From Lepas anatifera (taxonomy: Eukaryota; Arthropoda; Thecostraca; Lepadidae), in assembly GCA_034440635.1 (NCBI GenBank), contig JAOTON010000399.1, positions 124,501 through 188,500 of the forward strand: DNA of 64,000 nt, in the 5' to 3' direction. The position numbers were made by a program, and so were the translations under genes. Under the pieces are notes generated by a model. It was given only the letters and a program-made list of their open reading frames with translations, did not search any database and was not told the DNA's origin. This document shows positions 43,283 through 55,650 of the stretch, piece after piece; position 1 is the stretch's first letter, and the number at the start of each line of letters is the position of its first letter.

Positions 43283-44820
43283 CTACCATAATTTTTTAAC
43301 GACAGTCTTAAAGAAAGACTTACTTCGAGGCACGTCGTCCAGATTTCGAATTCTAGAGGCAATAATTGTATTCCATGACCTAGGGGCCACAGAAAAAAGG
43401 GAAAATTTTCTATAAAGGGTACGTGCAAATGGAACAGTGAAATGGTTACCATGCCTAACATTTCTAATATTTTGGCCCTGATCTTGCCTTTGGAATTGGC
43501 TGGCAAACGATGCAGGGAGAACGCCGCGTAAATGTTTGTGTATGACATTGAGATTTGTGTACTGAATGAGGTCAAGAAGTTTTAGTATGTTGTATTTCTT
43601 GAAGATGGGGCTTGTATGAGAGAGTCTGTCAGCATGATCTATAATTCGCACTACTCTTTTTTTGGAGGATAATTAGTCTGTTTAACCTATAATTGAACGT
43701 GTTTCCAAATACTTCAAGGGCATAGGTTAAACATGGTAATATAAGCGCGTTATAGAGGATGAGAAGATGATGGGAAGTCAACATATGTTTAGATCGACTA
43801 ATCAGGCCAATATTTCGTGATAAGTTGTTCTCAACGTTTCTTATATGGGTTGTCCACCTCAGATCCTCGTCAACTGTTACTCCAAGATATTTGGTAAAGA
43901 ATTTTCTCGACAGTGGTACATTATCTATTGAGATCGAAATAGTTTGACATGTTGTGGGGTATAATTGAAAAACTGACTTTTTAGCATTAAGAGTTAGCCG
44001 ATTGGAGCGCAGCCAGCAAGATATGTTGGGGAGGCATCTATTTATATCGTTTTCTAATTCGGCAATAGTATCGGCGGTAAATAGGAGAGTGGTGTCATCA
44101 GCAAATAGAAAATAACTCGGAACGGAACAAGTATTTGGGAGATCATTTATGTAAATCAGAAATAGCAACGGGCCGAGGACACTGCCCTGGGGCACAGAGA
44201 GGGGTAGTAGCTGGTAAGCGCTTGATAGTATACCATTATATTTTAAGGTTTGGGATCTTCCATACAGGTAGGATTCAAAGAATTTCAATGACAGTTCATC
44301 AAAGCCACAGAATTTGAGTTTAGCGAGCAGAATAGAATGGTTAACCGTGTCAAAGGCCTTACTAAAATCCAGGAAGATTGATGCACATACTTTTTGGAAT
44401 TTATAGCTGAGGTGATTGATTCGTAGAGTAAGGCTAGGGGCATGAAACTACTGTGATGTTGTCGAAATCCATATTGATTTTGAAAGATAATGTTTTCATC
44501 ACAGAGATATTGAGAGACCTGTTCATAGACTATTTTTTCAAAAACTTTTGACAACACTAGAAGAATCGAAATGGGCCGGTAATTAGTAAATTCAGACGAG
44601 TCCCCTCCCTTGAGAATTGGGACAACTACTGCCATTTTGAACTCGTCTGGGAAAGTACCATTTGCTAGGCACAGGTTGAATACGTGTGTGAGCTGGGGTG
44701 ATATTACGGGACAGAGACGTTTCAAGATTTTCGAACTTATGTAGTCATACCCAGCTCCAGTGTTTCCTAGAGAGAGAATAATTCTTTCGGTGGTTTGATT
44801 AGAGACTGGCTGAAATTTAA
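43283..44820 (-). pseudogene. LINE reverse transcriptase, second copy, broken
   Basis: Minus frames 44285-44725, 43629-44288 and 43283-43651 together cover the RT domain. Motifs include NYRPISILLVLSKVFEKIV, VPQGSVLGPLLFLIYINDLP, the catalytic FADD at 44094-44105, and the C-terminal APRSWNTIIASRI with SKSFFKTVV. Frameshifts lie near 44340 and 43650. The first frame loses register just where a LDFSKAFD-type motif is expected. The catalytic Asp pair is intact. Confidence 0.8.
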
Positions 44821-45376
44821 ATAAAGAGGCGCGTTGATTTCGAAGGTAGCCGAGAGGATCTGAGGTGGAGGGGGGAAGTTTAGAATCCAGAGCTGAAGCT
44901 ATTGTGGCAAAAAAATTATTGAAGCTGCTTGCAATTTGCCTTGGAACGGTGATTTGTTTGCCATCATAGACGAACTTTCCGGGAAGATCTTGTTTGATTT
45001 TGTTCTTTCGAGTGATATTTAATAGGGTGTTCCAGAGTTTCTTGGGTCATTTTTTTCTTCTTCGAGTTTACGTTTGAAGTATAATTTTTGCGCAGAACGA
45101 AGCACTAGTTAATGTATTGTAATATGATTTATATGCAAATTCGTCCATTGGGTTTTTTATTTAATATACTTTTTATAGAGGTCGATTCTTTTGTTAATGC
45201 ATTGCAGAAGGTTGTGGGAAATCCATGGTTGAATGGGTACTTTTTTCTATCCGATTTATTGGTACTTAATTTTTTATTTCAGTTGTGAGGGTGTCTTGCA
45301 TTAGACTTGCTGCAATTTTGGGGTCTGTTATGGTGTTGAAATTGACTAGTTTTGAAGAGATGCTATGCTTGAGCTG

Positions 45377-46211
<835 letters not shown>

Positions 46212-46380
46212 TTTTAAGTTGTTGAGGTTAGATATAGTTTTGTAATCACATGACTCTAATATTTCACGGACGTTGCACGATGGCTGGGCACCACTATGGT
46301 CAAATCCTGAGAGGTCTGGGCTAAATCTATTCCTAGAGCTATTTGGAACAGGACTAGTGGTTTTGAACTAGTGTAGTTGA

Positions 46381-47519
46381 CTGATTGGAAAAGATAAGAT
46401 AAGATACACCACTAACAAAAACTGAAGGTCCGAACTTGCTTGCTTTTTCTTTTCCAAAAACGAAAAGAAAAATTGCAACACAGTAGCAATGAACAAATGG
46501 GTACTGAGAACAGAACTGGTTATACACACAGAAAAAAGCAAGAGCCTGCTCCTTATGCTTGGTTTACAGGTGGATCAGGAAGCACAAAACTGAAATACAG
46601 GGTTAAAAAAATAGAAAGAAAAAAAGAATCCAGAGTAAGGTCGTTTTTAGAAACTGGAGCAAAGATAACATTTACTGTGAGTGAAAACTATTGTTTACGC
46701 ATGGGTAGGTATGTCAATTTACTGACCTGTGATGTAGTGATGACCTGATGTAGTGATGACCTGTGATGTATATGCTTTTATCTATTCTTGCTATCTTTTA
46801 GTGCTCATGTCCCTGAGTGAAGTGGGCACGCTACTAAGGTTAAGTTGACAGGTCGCTGGCATACTGTAACTAGGACTAAACAGAGTTGGTCGCACCTGTA
46901 GTCGTCAGGGGTGACGATGGAGGTCTCAAGTGCTGGGGATCCACAGTAGTCCGCTGATTCCGAGCAGGCAGAGAGCATGCTGAAGCCCCGGCAACAGAGT
47001 GACCAGATACCTGCTGGTGGAGTGCAGGTCTCAGAATTTGGATTGGTCTGGGCACAGAGTCTGCGACCAGCAAGGCGGGCTGAGATTGAGTATCATTCGG
47101 AACATTGAGGGATACAGTGACCAAACCAGCACCATCACCCGGAAGGATGGCGCCTCTCCCCAAAGCAGCAGCATCACCTATGACAATGTCTGAGACAGAG
47201 GTCTGAGAAGTTTGACTTGATTGGATGTTTAAGGTGTTGCCACTGGTCCCCACAGAGACACAAGCCCCAGAGACAGCCCCAGTAGACACAGCATCAGTGT
47301 AATGCACTTCATCAGTGTTGGGTAGGGTTCTGCCTGATGTCCGTGATAATAGCAACGTATTCGTATTCGTATTCAAATACGTATTCGCGTCCCCTCCGAT
47401 TTTGCTGAAATTTTGCATGGATACTGCTATGCGAGTCCCTAGTAACCCCCTAAAACCATTCGTGTTCACAACTAACGGTTTGACCTCCAGAGGTCACCAA
47501 AATATAAAGCTCGAAAATC
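46381..47519. other. Unassigned region between LINE and satellite
   Basis: A 102-codon plus frame (46440-46748) is Lys/Arg-rich without recognised domains. A 197-codon minus frame (46876-47469) is Ser/Thr/Gly-rich; its N-terminal part lies in the diverged sequence just before the satellite-like monomers. Neither is convincing. GATGACCTG(T)GATGTA repeats briefly near 46735-46770, and a CGTATT(C) repeat occurs near 47356-47385. Confidence 0.35.
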
Positions 47520-47945
47520 TGTCGAACCCTACAATTTTAAGACAAAAAGAGCTAGAAGTGTCATTTCGGCTCTAGTGCTTTCCATTGACACCAAAGATGA
47601 TTCACAATTAACACATACTTCGTTAAACTCCAGCCCCTGGCTTCGAATTCGAAATTCAATTTCAAAAGCCGCCCTGTCAAAAAGCGTGGCGAACCCTAAA
47701 TCAACGCTTTATTACATACTTATCATCTGTTTTTTGGTGTTCAAACGCGGCCATCGCAGTCAGCATCATTCACAAAAATATAAACAACCATTAAATATAT
47801 TATTTTCGCTCTAGGCGTACATTTTATGTAAAAATGACCGTTTTACAAAAATGCTTGCGAACCCTGCCATTCCTACCTTAACCAGTTAAGATGTAAAACA
47901 GTTCCACATCGAATTTACTCATATATCATAGATAATTCACAAAAA
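47520..47945 (+). repeat. Diverged satellite monomers, period 167-169 bp
   Basis: The satellite landmark CGAACCCT occurs at 47523, 47690 and 47858, and ATTCAC occurs at 47599, 47768 and 47935. The spacing is 167-169 bp against 177 bp in the main array. In the main array the same two landmarks recur in the same order. These are old, degenerate monomers at the array edge. Confidence 0.7.
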
Positions 47946-48279
47946 ACCCGATACCTTCAACTCTCCTAGTTTAGCCAGCATCAACAAAACACGTTTATTC
48001 CAATGATAAAAACTTCCATCGGCAGCATTCAACGTCCTCCAAGCCCCGCCCACCGAAGGCGGGGCCTTAAAGCAAGCGGACCATTTACCAGCCACACAGC
48101 TCGTTTGCCATAAGAGATGCAAATCAATCATAATGGGAGCTATGACTACCTGGCTTGCTGAAATGGTGGTTCAAAGGGGTCCCCACCCCCAAATATCAGA
48201 GCGCACATAGTTTATGCATAGCAGTAAGCTGCTCAGAGGCATAGGCGGATCCAGGATGGCGCATCGGGGGAGGGGGAGG

Positions 48280-48810
48280 CAGTGGCGGATCTAGCCGGTC
48301 GCTTTGGGAGGGGCAAATAATAATAATAATAATAATAATTATTGGGGCTTATCGACGCACCAACTGCCAGGGTCATATGGCGTCGCCAACTCTTTCCCTG
48401 TTGGAAGGGTTTCTCGGGAGCCAGCTTGCTCCTTGTTCAGGGAAGCCGCCGGGCCTTGAACCCGGGTCGGCTGCGTGGAAGCCAGCTACGCTGACCACTC
48501 CACTACCGCGCCCCCTTGGGAGGGGCAAACCAAAATCAAAAAGCAAAAAACAAAACGTCACGGGGGTGAAAGATATTGGCTTAAGATACTTTTTCCTATC
48601 CAAGGCCCAATATTCACAATGAACTTCACTGGTTCTGCCTGAAGCTGAGAGTTGAAGCACCGAAGTCTTGCTTATAGGTAAATTTAAAAAGAGTCGGGGC
48701 AAAAGCGAGATCGACCACTTTGGAGGGGCAAAACATAGTTTTGCCCCGAGCTTTTCCGTTTGGGGGGGCAAATATCTTTTTGCCCCCCCCCTTCCCTGGA
48801 TCCGCCACTG
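48280..48810 (-). mobile_element. hAT-type MITE, CAGTGGCGGATC family, copy 4, with SINE insertion
   Basis: The element lies in reverse orientation relative to copies 1-3, with CAGTGGCGGATCTAGCCGGT at 48280 and GGATCCGCCACTG ending at 48810. A 198-bp SINE and its 14-bp duplication interrupt it. The octamers outside (GGGGGAGG and GGCGTGGG) are only partly alike, so the target duplication is eroded. Total length without the SINE is about 319 bp, shorter than the 380-bp family. Confidence 0.85.
48318..48515 (-). mobile_element. tRNA-derived SINE with 14-bp target duplication
   Basis: TTGGGAGGGGCAAA flanks the element at 48304-48317 and 48516-48529. On the minus strand the head reads GGGGGCGCGGTAGTGGAGTG, then a box B GGTTCAAGGCC (complement of 48452-48462). 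The tail reads CAGTTGGTGCGTCGATAAGC and ends in an (ATT)n run. The length, pol III boxes and direct repeats fit LINE-mobilised insertion into the MITE. Confidence 0.9.
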
Positions 48811-51800
48811 GGCGTGGGGGGTAACTTAACAGGGAAAGGCTTTTCTGACCAAGGGGATGGTAATTTTGACCGGAAAAAAACTGAAAAACTAAAAACTAAC
48901 AAAACTAGTTGGCATAAAATTAAGGAAAAAACAATTCTTTGAATAAATTGACGGCGAACCCTACAATTTATCTGTATTCAAGGATTTGGGTGTTTTTTTA
49001 TCACTGGTACTTTTAAAAGTTTCAAAAGACCATTCACAAAATTATTATTTTTCTCTACTGATCCATTAAAAGTAACACCGAGTGGCCAAACAAAAACTAA
49101 ACAAAACACAATTTTTTCCCCAAATTCACTGCGATCCCTCCAACTTATTTGCTTGCTAGAGTATGGCTATTTCTTTAGAACTGATATGTTAAGAAAACCA
49201 AAAGACGATTCACAAAAATAGTATTTTTGTCTGCTGACCCGTTAAGTGTAACACTGAGTGGAAAAATGAAAATTAAGAGAAAAAAGGTTTTTACCTATAT
49301 TCACGGCGAACCCTGCAACATATTTTATCCTAAACAATAATTGTTTTTTTAGTCACTCATGACTTAGAAATACTTCAAACACTATTCACAAAAATTTGGC
49401 TTTTAAGTGCTGATGCGTTAAGTATACTGAACAGCGGCAAAACCTAACATAGATAAAATTAACGTTTTCAACTGTAGTTGGCAGCAAACCCTACAACTGA
49501 TTTATTTGCAAGGATATAGCTATTTTTCTAGCACTGATGGCGTAAAAAGTCATTGAAGGTGATTCACAAAATTTTGTTTTTGTCTACTGACCCGTTGAGC
49601 GTGACACTAAGTGCCAAAACAAAAATTAAGGAAGAAACAATTGTTTGCCTAGGTTTACGGCGAACCCTACAACTTATTTTTCAAGGATGTAGGTGTTTTT
49701 TCATCACTTGTACCTTTGCAAATTTAAAAAGACCATTCACAAAAATATTATTTTTGTCTGCTGACCCGTTGAGTGTAATACTGAGTGGCAAAACAACATT
49801 AAAGAAACAATTGTTTGCCTAAATCTACGGTGAACCCTACAACTTATTTTTTTCAAGGATGTAGGCGTTTTTTTCATCACTGGTACTTATGGAAGTTTAA
49901 AAAGACCATTCACAAAAATATTATTCTTCTCTGATGACCAATTAAAAATAACACAGAGTGGCTAAACGACAACTGAGCAAAACACATTTTTTTTACCCGA
50001 ACCGACAAAGAATCCTAAAACTTATTTGTTTCCTAGGGTATGGCTATTTCTTTAGCACTGATATGTTAAGCAAAGCTTAAGGACGATTCACAAAAATAGT
50101 ATTTTTGTCTGCTGACCCAATGAATGCAACAATAAATGGCAAAACAAAAATTAAAGAAAAAAATTATTGCTACCTTTACGGCAGAGCCTACAACTTATTT
50201 GTTTTCAAGGATATAGGTGTTTTTCATCCCTGGTACCCTTGGAAGCTTAAAAAGACCACTCACAAAAATATTTTTTCTAAAGACCCATTAAAAGTAACAC
50301 CGAGTGGCTAAACGAAACTAAACCGAACACAATTGTTTTACCCACACTCACGGCGAACCCTACAAATTATTTGTTTGCTAGGGTATGGCTATTTATTTAG
50401 CACTGATATATTAAGAAAACCTTAAAAACGATTCACAAAAACAGTATTTTTGTCTGCTGACCCGTTGAGTGTAACACTGAGTGGGAAAACGAAAATTAAG
50501 GAGAAAACAATTGTTTGCCTAAATTTACGGCGAACCCTACAACTTATTTGCTTTCAAGGATGTAGGTGTTTTTTCATCACTGGTACTTTTGAAAATTTAA
50601 AAAGACCATTCACAAAAATATTATTTTTCTCTGATGACCCATTAAAAGTAACCCCGAGTGGCTAAACGAAACTAAGCCAAACACAATTTTTCACCCGAAC
50701 TCACGGCAAACCCTACGACTTATTTGTTTGCTAGGGTATGGCTATTTCTTTAGCGCTAATATGTCAAAAAAAGCTTAAAGACGATTCACAAAAATAGTAT
50801 TTTTGTCTGCTGACCCGTGGAGTGTAACACTGAGTGGCAAACGAAAATTAAGAGGAAAAAAAGTTTTTACGTGTCTTCACGGCGAACCCTACAACTTATT
50901 TGTTTGATAGGGTATGGCTATTACTTTGGCACTGACATTTTACGAAAACCTTAAAGACGATTCACATAAATAGTATTTTTGTCTGCTGACCCGTTGAGTG
51001 TAACACTCAGTGCCAAAACGAAAAGTAAGAAGAAAAAAGGTTTTTACCTGTCTTAACGGCGAACCCTACAACTTATTTGTTTGCTAGGGTACGGCTATTT
51101 CTTTAACACTAACATGTTAAAAAAACCTTAAAGACGATTCACAAAAATAGTATTTTTGTCTGCTGACCCCTTAAGTGTAACACTGAGTGGCAAAACGAAA
51201 ATCAAGAGGAAAAAAGGTTTTTACCAGTTTTAACGGCAAACCCTACAACTTATTTGTTTTCAAGGATGTAGGTGTTTTTTCATCACTGGTACCTTTGGAA
51301 GTTCAAAAGACCATTCACAAAAATATTATTTTTCTCTGATGACCCATTCAAAGTAACCCCGAGTGGCTAAACGAAAACTAATCAAAACACAATTTTTTAC
51401 TAGAACTCACGGCGAACCCTACAACTTATTTGTTTCCTAGGGTATGGCTATTTCTTTAGCACTTGTATACTAGGAAAGCCTTAAAGACAATTCACAAAAA
51501 ATTTTATTTTTGTCTGTTGACCCGTTGAGTGTAACACTGAAAGCCAAAACGAAAAATAAGAGGAAAAAGGGTTTTTACCTGTCTCCACGGCGAACCCTAC
51601 AACTTATTTGTTTGCTAGGGTACGGCTATTTCTTTAGCACTGACATGTTAAGAAAACCTTAAAAACGATTCACAAAAATATTATTTTTGTCCAATGACCC
51701 GTTGAGTGTAACACTGAGTGGCAAAACGAAAATTAAGAGGAAAAAATGTTTTTACCTGTCTTCACGGCGAACCCAACAACTTATTTGTTTGCTAGGGTAC

Positions 51801-52059
51801 GGCTATTTCTTAAGCACTGACATGTTAAGAAAACCTTAAAGACGATTCACAAAAATAGTATTTTTGTCTCTGACCCGTTGAGTGTAACACTGAGTGCCAA
51901 AACGAAAATTAAGAGGAAAAATTGTTTTTACCTTTCCCCACGGCGAACCCTACAACTTATTTGTTTGCTAGGGTACGGCTATTTCTTTAGCACTGACATG
52001 TTAAAAAAACCTTAAAGACGATTCACAAAAATAGTATTTTTGTCTGCTGACCCCTTGAG

Positions 52060-55000
52060 TGTAACACTGAGTGGCAAAACGAAAATTAAGAGGAAAAAAG
52101 GTTTTTACCTGTCTTAACGGCGAACCCTACAACTTATTTGTTTTCAAGGGTGTAGGTGTTTTTGTCATCACTGGTACCTTTGGAAGTTCACAAAAACCAT
52201 TCACAAAAATATTATTTTTCTCTGATGACCCATTCAAAGTAACCCCGAGTGCCTAAAGGAAAACTAATAAAAACACAATTTTTTACCCGAACTCACGGTG
52301 ACCCCTACAACTTATTTGTTTCCTAGGGTATGGCTATTTCTTTAGCACTGACATGTTAAGAAAACCTTAAAGACTATTCACAAAAATAGTATTTTTGTCT
52401 AATGACCCGTTGAGTGCAACACTAAATGGCAAAACGAAAATTAAGAGGAAAAAATGTTTTTACCTGTCTTCACGGCGAACCCTACAACTTATTTGTTTCC
52501 TAGGGTACGGCTATTTCTTAAGCACTGACATGTTAAAGAAAACCTTAAAGACGATTCACAAAAATAGTATTTTTGTCTGCTCACCTGTTCAGTGTAGCAC
52601 TGAGTGGAAAAACAAAAACTAAGGGAAAAATAATTGTTTACCCGAACTCACGGCGAACCCTACAACTTCTTTGTTTGCTAGGGCATGGCTATTTCTTTAG
52701 CACTGATATATTAAGAAAACCTTAAAGACGATTCACAAAAATAGCATTTTTGTCTGCTGATCCCTTGAGTGTAACACTAAGTGGCAAAACGAAAATTAAG
52801 AGGAAAAAAGGTTTTTACATGTCTTAACGGCAAACCCTACAACTTATTTGTTTTAAAGGATGTTGGCATTTTTTCATCACTGGTACCTTTGCAAGTTTAA
52901 AAAGACCATTTACAAAAATAATATTTTTCTCTGATGCCCATTAAAAGTAACACCGAGAGGCTAAACGAAACTAAGCAAAACACAATTGTTTTACCCAAAT
53001 TCACGGCGAAACCTACAACTTATTTGTTTGCTAGGGTCTGGCTATTTCTTTAGCACTCATATATTAAGAAAACCTTAAAGACAATTCACAGTAATAGTAT
53101 TTTTGTCTGCTGACCTGTTGAGTGTAACACTGAGTGCCAAAACGAAAAATAAGAGGAAAAAGGGTTTTTACCTGTCTCCACGGCGAACCCTACAACTTAT
53201 TTGTTTGCTAGGGTACGGCTATTTCTTTAGCACTGACATGTTAAGAAAACCTTAAATACGATTCACAAAAATAGTATTTTTGTCTGGTGACCCGTTGAGT
53301 GTAGCACTGAGTGGCAAAAGTAAAATTAAGAGGAAAAAATGTTTTTACGTGTCTTCACGGCGAACCCTACCACTTATTTGTTTGCTAGGGTACGGCTATT
53401 TCTTTAGCACTGACATGTTAAGAAAACCTTAAATACGATTCACAAAAATAGTATTTTTGTCTGCTGACCCCTTGAGTGTAACACTGAGTGGCAAAACGAA
53501 AATTAAGGGAAAAAAAGGTTTTTACCTGTCTTTACGGCGAACCCTACAACTTATTTGTTTTCAAGGGTGTAGGTATTTTTTCATCACTGGTACCTTTGGA
53601 AGTATCAAAAAAACCATTCACAAAAATATTATTTTTCTCTGATGACCCATTCAAAGTAACCCCAAATGCCTAAACGAAAACTAATAAAAACACAATTTTT
53701 TACCCGAACTCACGGTGAACCCTACAACTTATTTGTCTCCTAGGGTATGGCTATTTCTTTAGCACTGACATGTTAAGAAAACCTTAAAGACTATTCACAA
53801 AAATAATATTTTTGTCTGATGACCCGTTGAGTGCAACACTGAGTGGCAAAACGAAAATTAAGAGGAAAGAAGGTTTTTACCTGTCTTCACGGCGAACCCT
53901 ACAACTTATTTGTTTCCTAGGGTACGGCTATTTCTTAAGCACTGACATGTTAAAAAACCTTAAAGATGATTCACAAAAATAGTATTTTTGTCTGCTCACC
54001 TGTTCAGTGTAGCACTGAGTGGAAAAACAAAAACTAAGGGAAAAATAATTGTTTACCCGAACTCACGGCGAACCCTACAACTTCTTTGTTTGCTAGGGCA
54101 TGGCTATTTCTTTAGCACTGATATATTAAGAAAACCTAAAGACGATTCACAAAAATAGTATTTTTGTCTGCTGACCCCTTGAGTGTAACACTAAGTGGCA
54201 AAACGAAAATTAAGAGGAAAAAAGGTTTTTACATGTCTTAACGGCAAACCCTACAACTTATTTGTTTTCAAGGATGTTGGCTATTTTTTCATCACTGGTA
54301 CCTTTGCAAGTTTAAAAAGACCATTCACAAAAATAATATTTTTCTCTGATGCCCATTAAAAGTAACACCGAGAGGCTAAACGAAACTAAGCAAAACACAA
54401 TTGTTTTACCCAAATTCACGGCGAACCCTACAACTTATTTGTTTGCTAGGGTCTGGTATTTCTTTAGCACTCATATATTAAGAAAACCTTAAAGACAATT
54501 CACAGTAATAGTATTTTTGTCTGCTGACCCGTTGAGTGTAACACTGAGTGCCAAAACGAAAAATAAGAGGAAAAAGGGTTTTTACCTGTCTCCACGGCGA
54601 ACCCTACAACTTATTTGTTTGCTAGGGTACGGCTATTTCTTTAGCACTGACATGTTAAGAAAACCTTAAATACGATTCACAAAAATAGTATTTTTGTCTG
54701 GTGACCCGTTGAGTGTAGCACTGAGTGGCAAAAGTAAAATTAAGAGGAAAAAATGTTTTTACGTGTCTTCACGGCGAACCCTACCACTTATTTGTTTGCT
54801 AGGGTACGGCTATTTCTTAAGCACTGACATGTTAAAAAACCTTAAAGATGATTCACAAAAATAGTATTTTTGTCTGCTCACCTGTTCAGTGTAGCACTGA
54901 GTGGAAAAACAAAAACTAAGGGAAAAATAATTGTTTACCCGAACTCACGGCGAACCCTACAACTGCTTTGTTTGCTAGGGCATGGCTATTTCTTTAGCAC

Positions 55001-55650
55001 TGATATATTAAGAAAACCTTAAAGACGATTCACAAAAATAGTATTTTTGTCTGCTGACCCCTTGAGTGTAACACTACGTGGCAAAACGAAAATTAAGAGG
55101 AAAAAAGGTTTTTACATGTCTTAACGGCGAACCCTACAACTTATTTTTTTCAAGGATGTTGGCATTTTTTCATCACTGGTACCTTTGCAAGTTTAAAAAG
55201 ACCATTCACAAAAATAATATTTTTCTCTGATGCCCATTAAAAGTAACACCGAGAGGCTAAACGAAACTAAGCAAAACACAATTGTTTTACCCAAATTCAC
55301 GGCGAACCCTACAACTTATTTGTTTGCTAGGGTCTGGTATTTCTTTAGCACTCATATATTAAGAAAACCTTAAAGACAATTCACAGTAATAGTATTTTTG
55401 TCTGCTGACCCGTTGAGTGTAACACTGAGTGCCAAAACGAAAAATAAGAGGAAAAAGGGTTTTTACCTGTCTCCACGGCGAACCCTACAACTTATTTGTT
55501 TGCTAGGGTACGGCTATTTCTTTAGCACTGACATGTTAAGAAAACCTTAAATACGATTCACAAAAATAGTATTTTTGTCTGGTGACCCGTTGAGTGTAGC
55601 ACTGAGTGGCAAAAGTAAAATTAAGAGGAAAAATGTTTTTACGTGTCTTC
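52060..55650 (+). repeat. Higher-order repeat segment of the satellite
   Basis: Private variants recur at fixed offsets. ATTCACAGTAATAG is at 53084, 54498 and 55379 (1,414 then 881 bp). GGGCATGG is at 52681, 54096 and 54978 (1,415 then 882). CTGGTGACCC is at 53284, 54698 and 55579 (1,414 then 881). AGACTATTCA is at 52371 and 53788 (1,417). These equal eight and five monomers, so an 8-mer block was copied and a 5-mer block was copied again with an apparent three-monomer deletion. Confidence 0.88.

Noticed and set aside
46876..47469. 197-codon Ser/Thr/Gly-rich minus frame as a host gene
   Set aside because: It has no known domain, and its first part lies in a CGTATT repeat and diverged satellite-like sequence.
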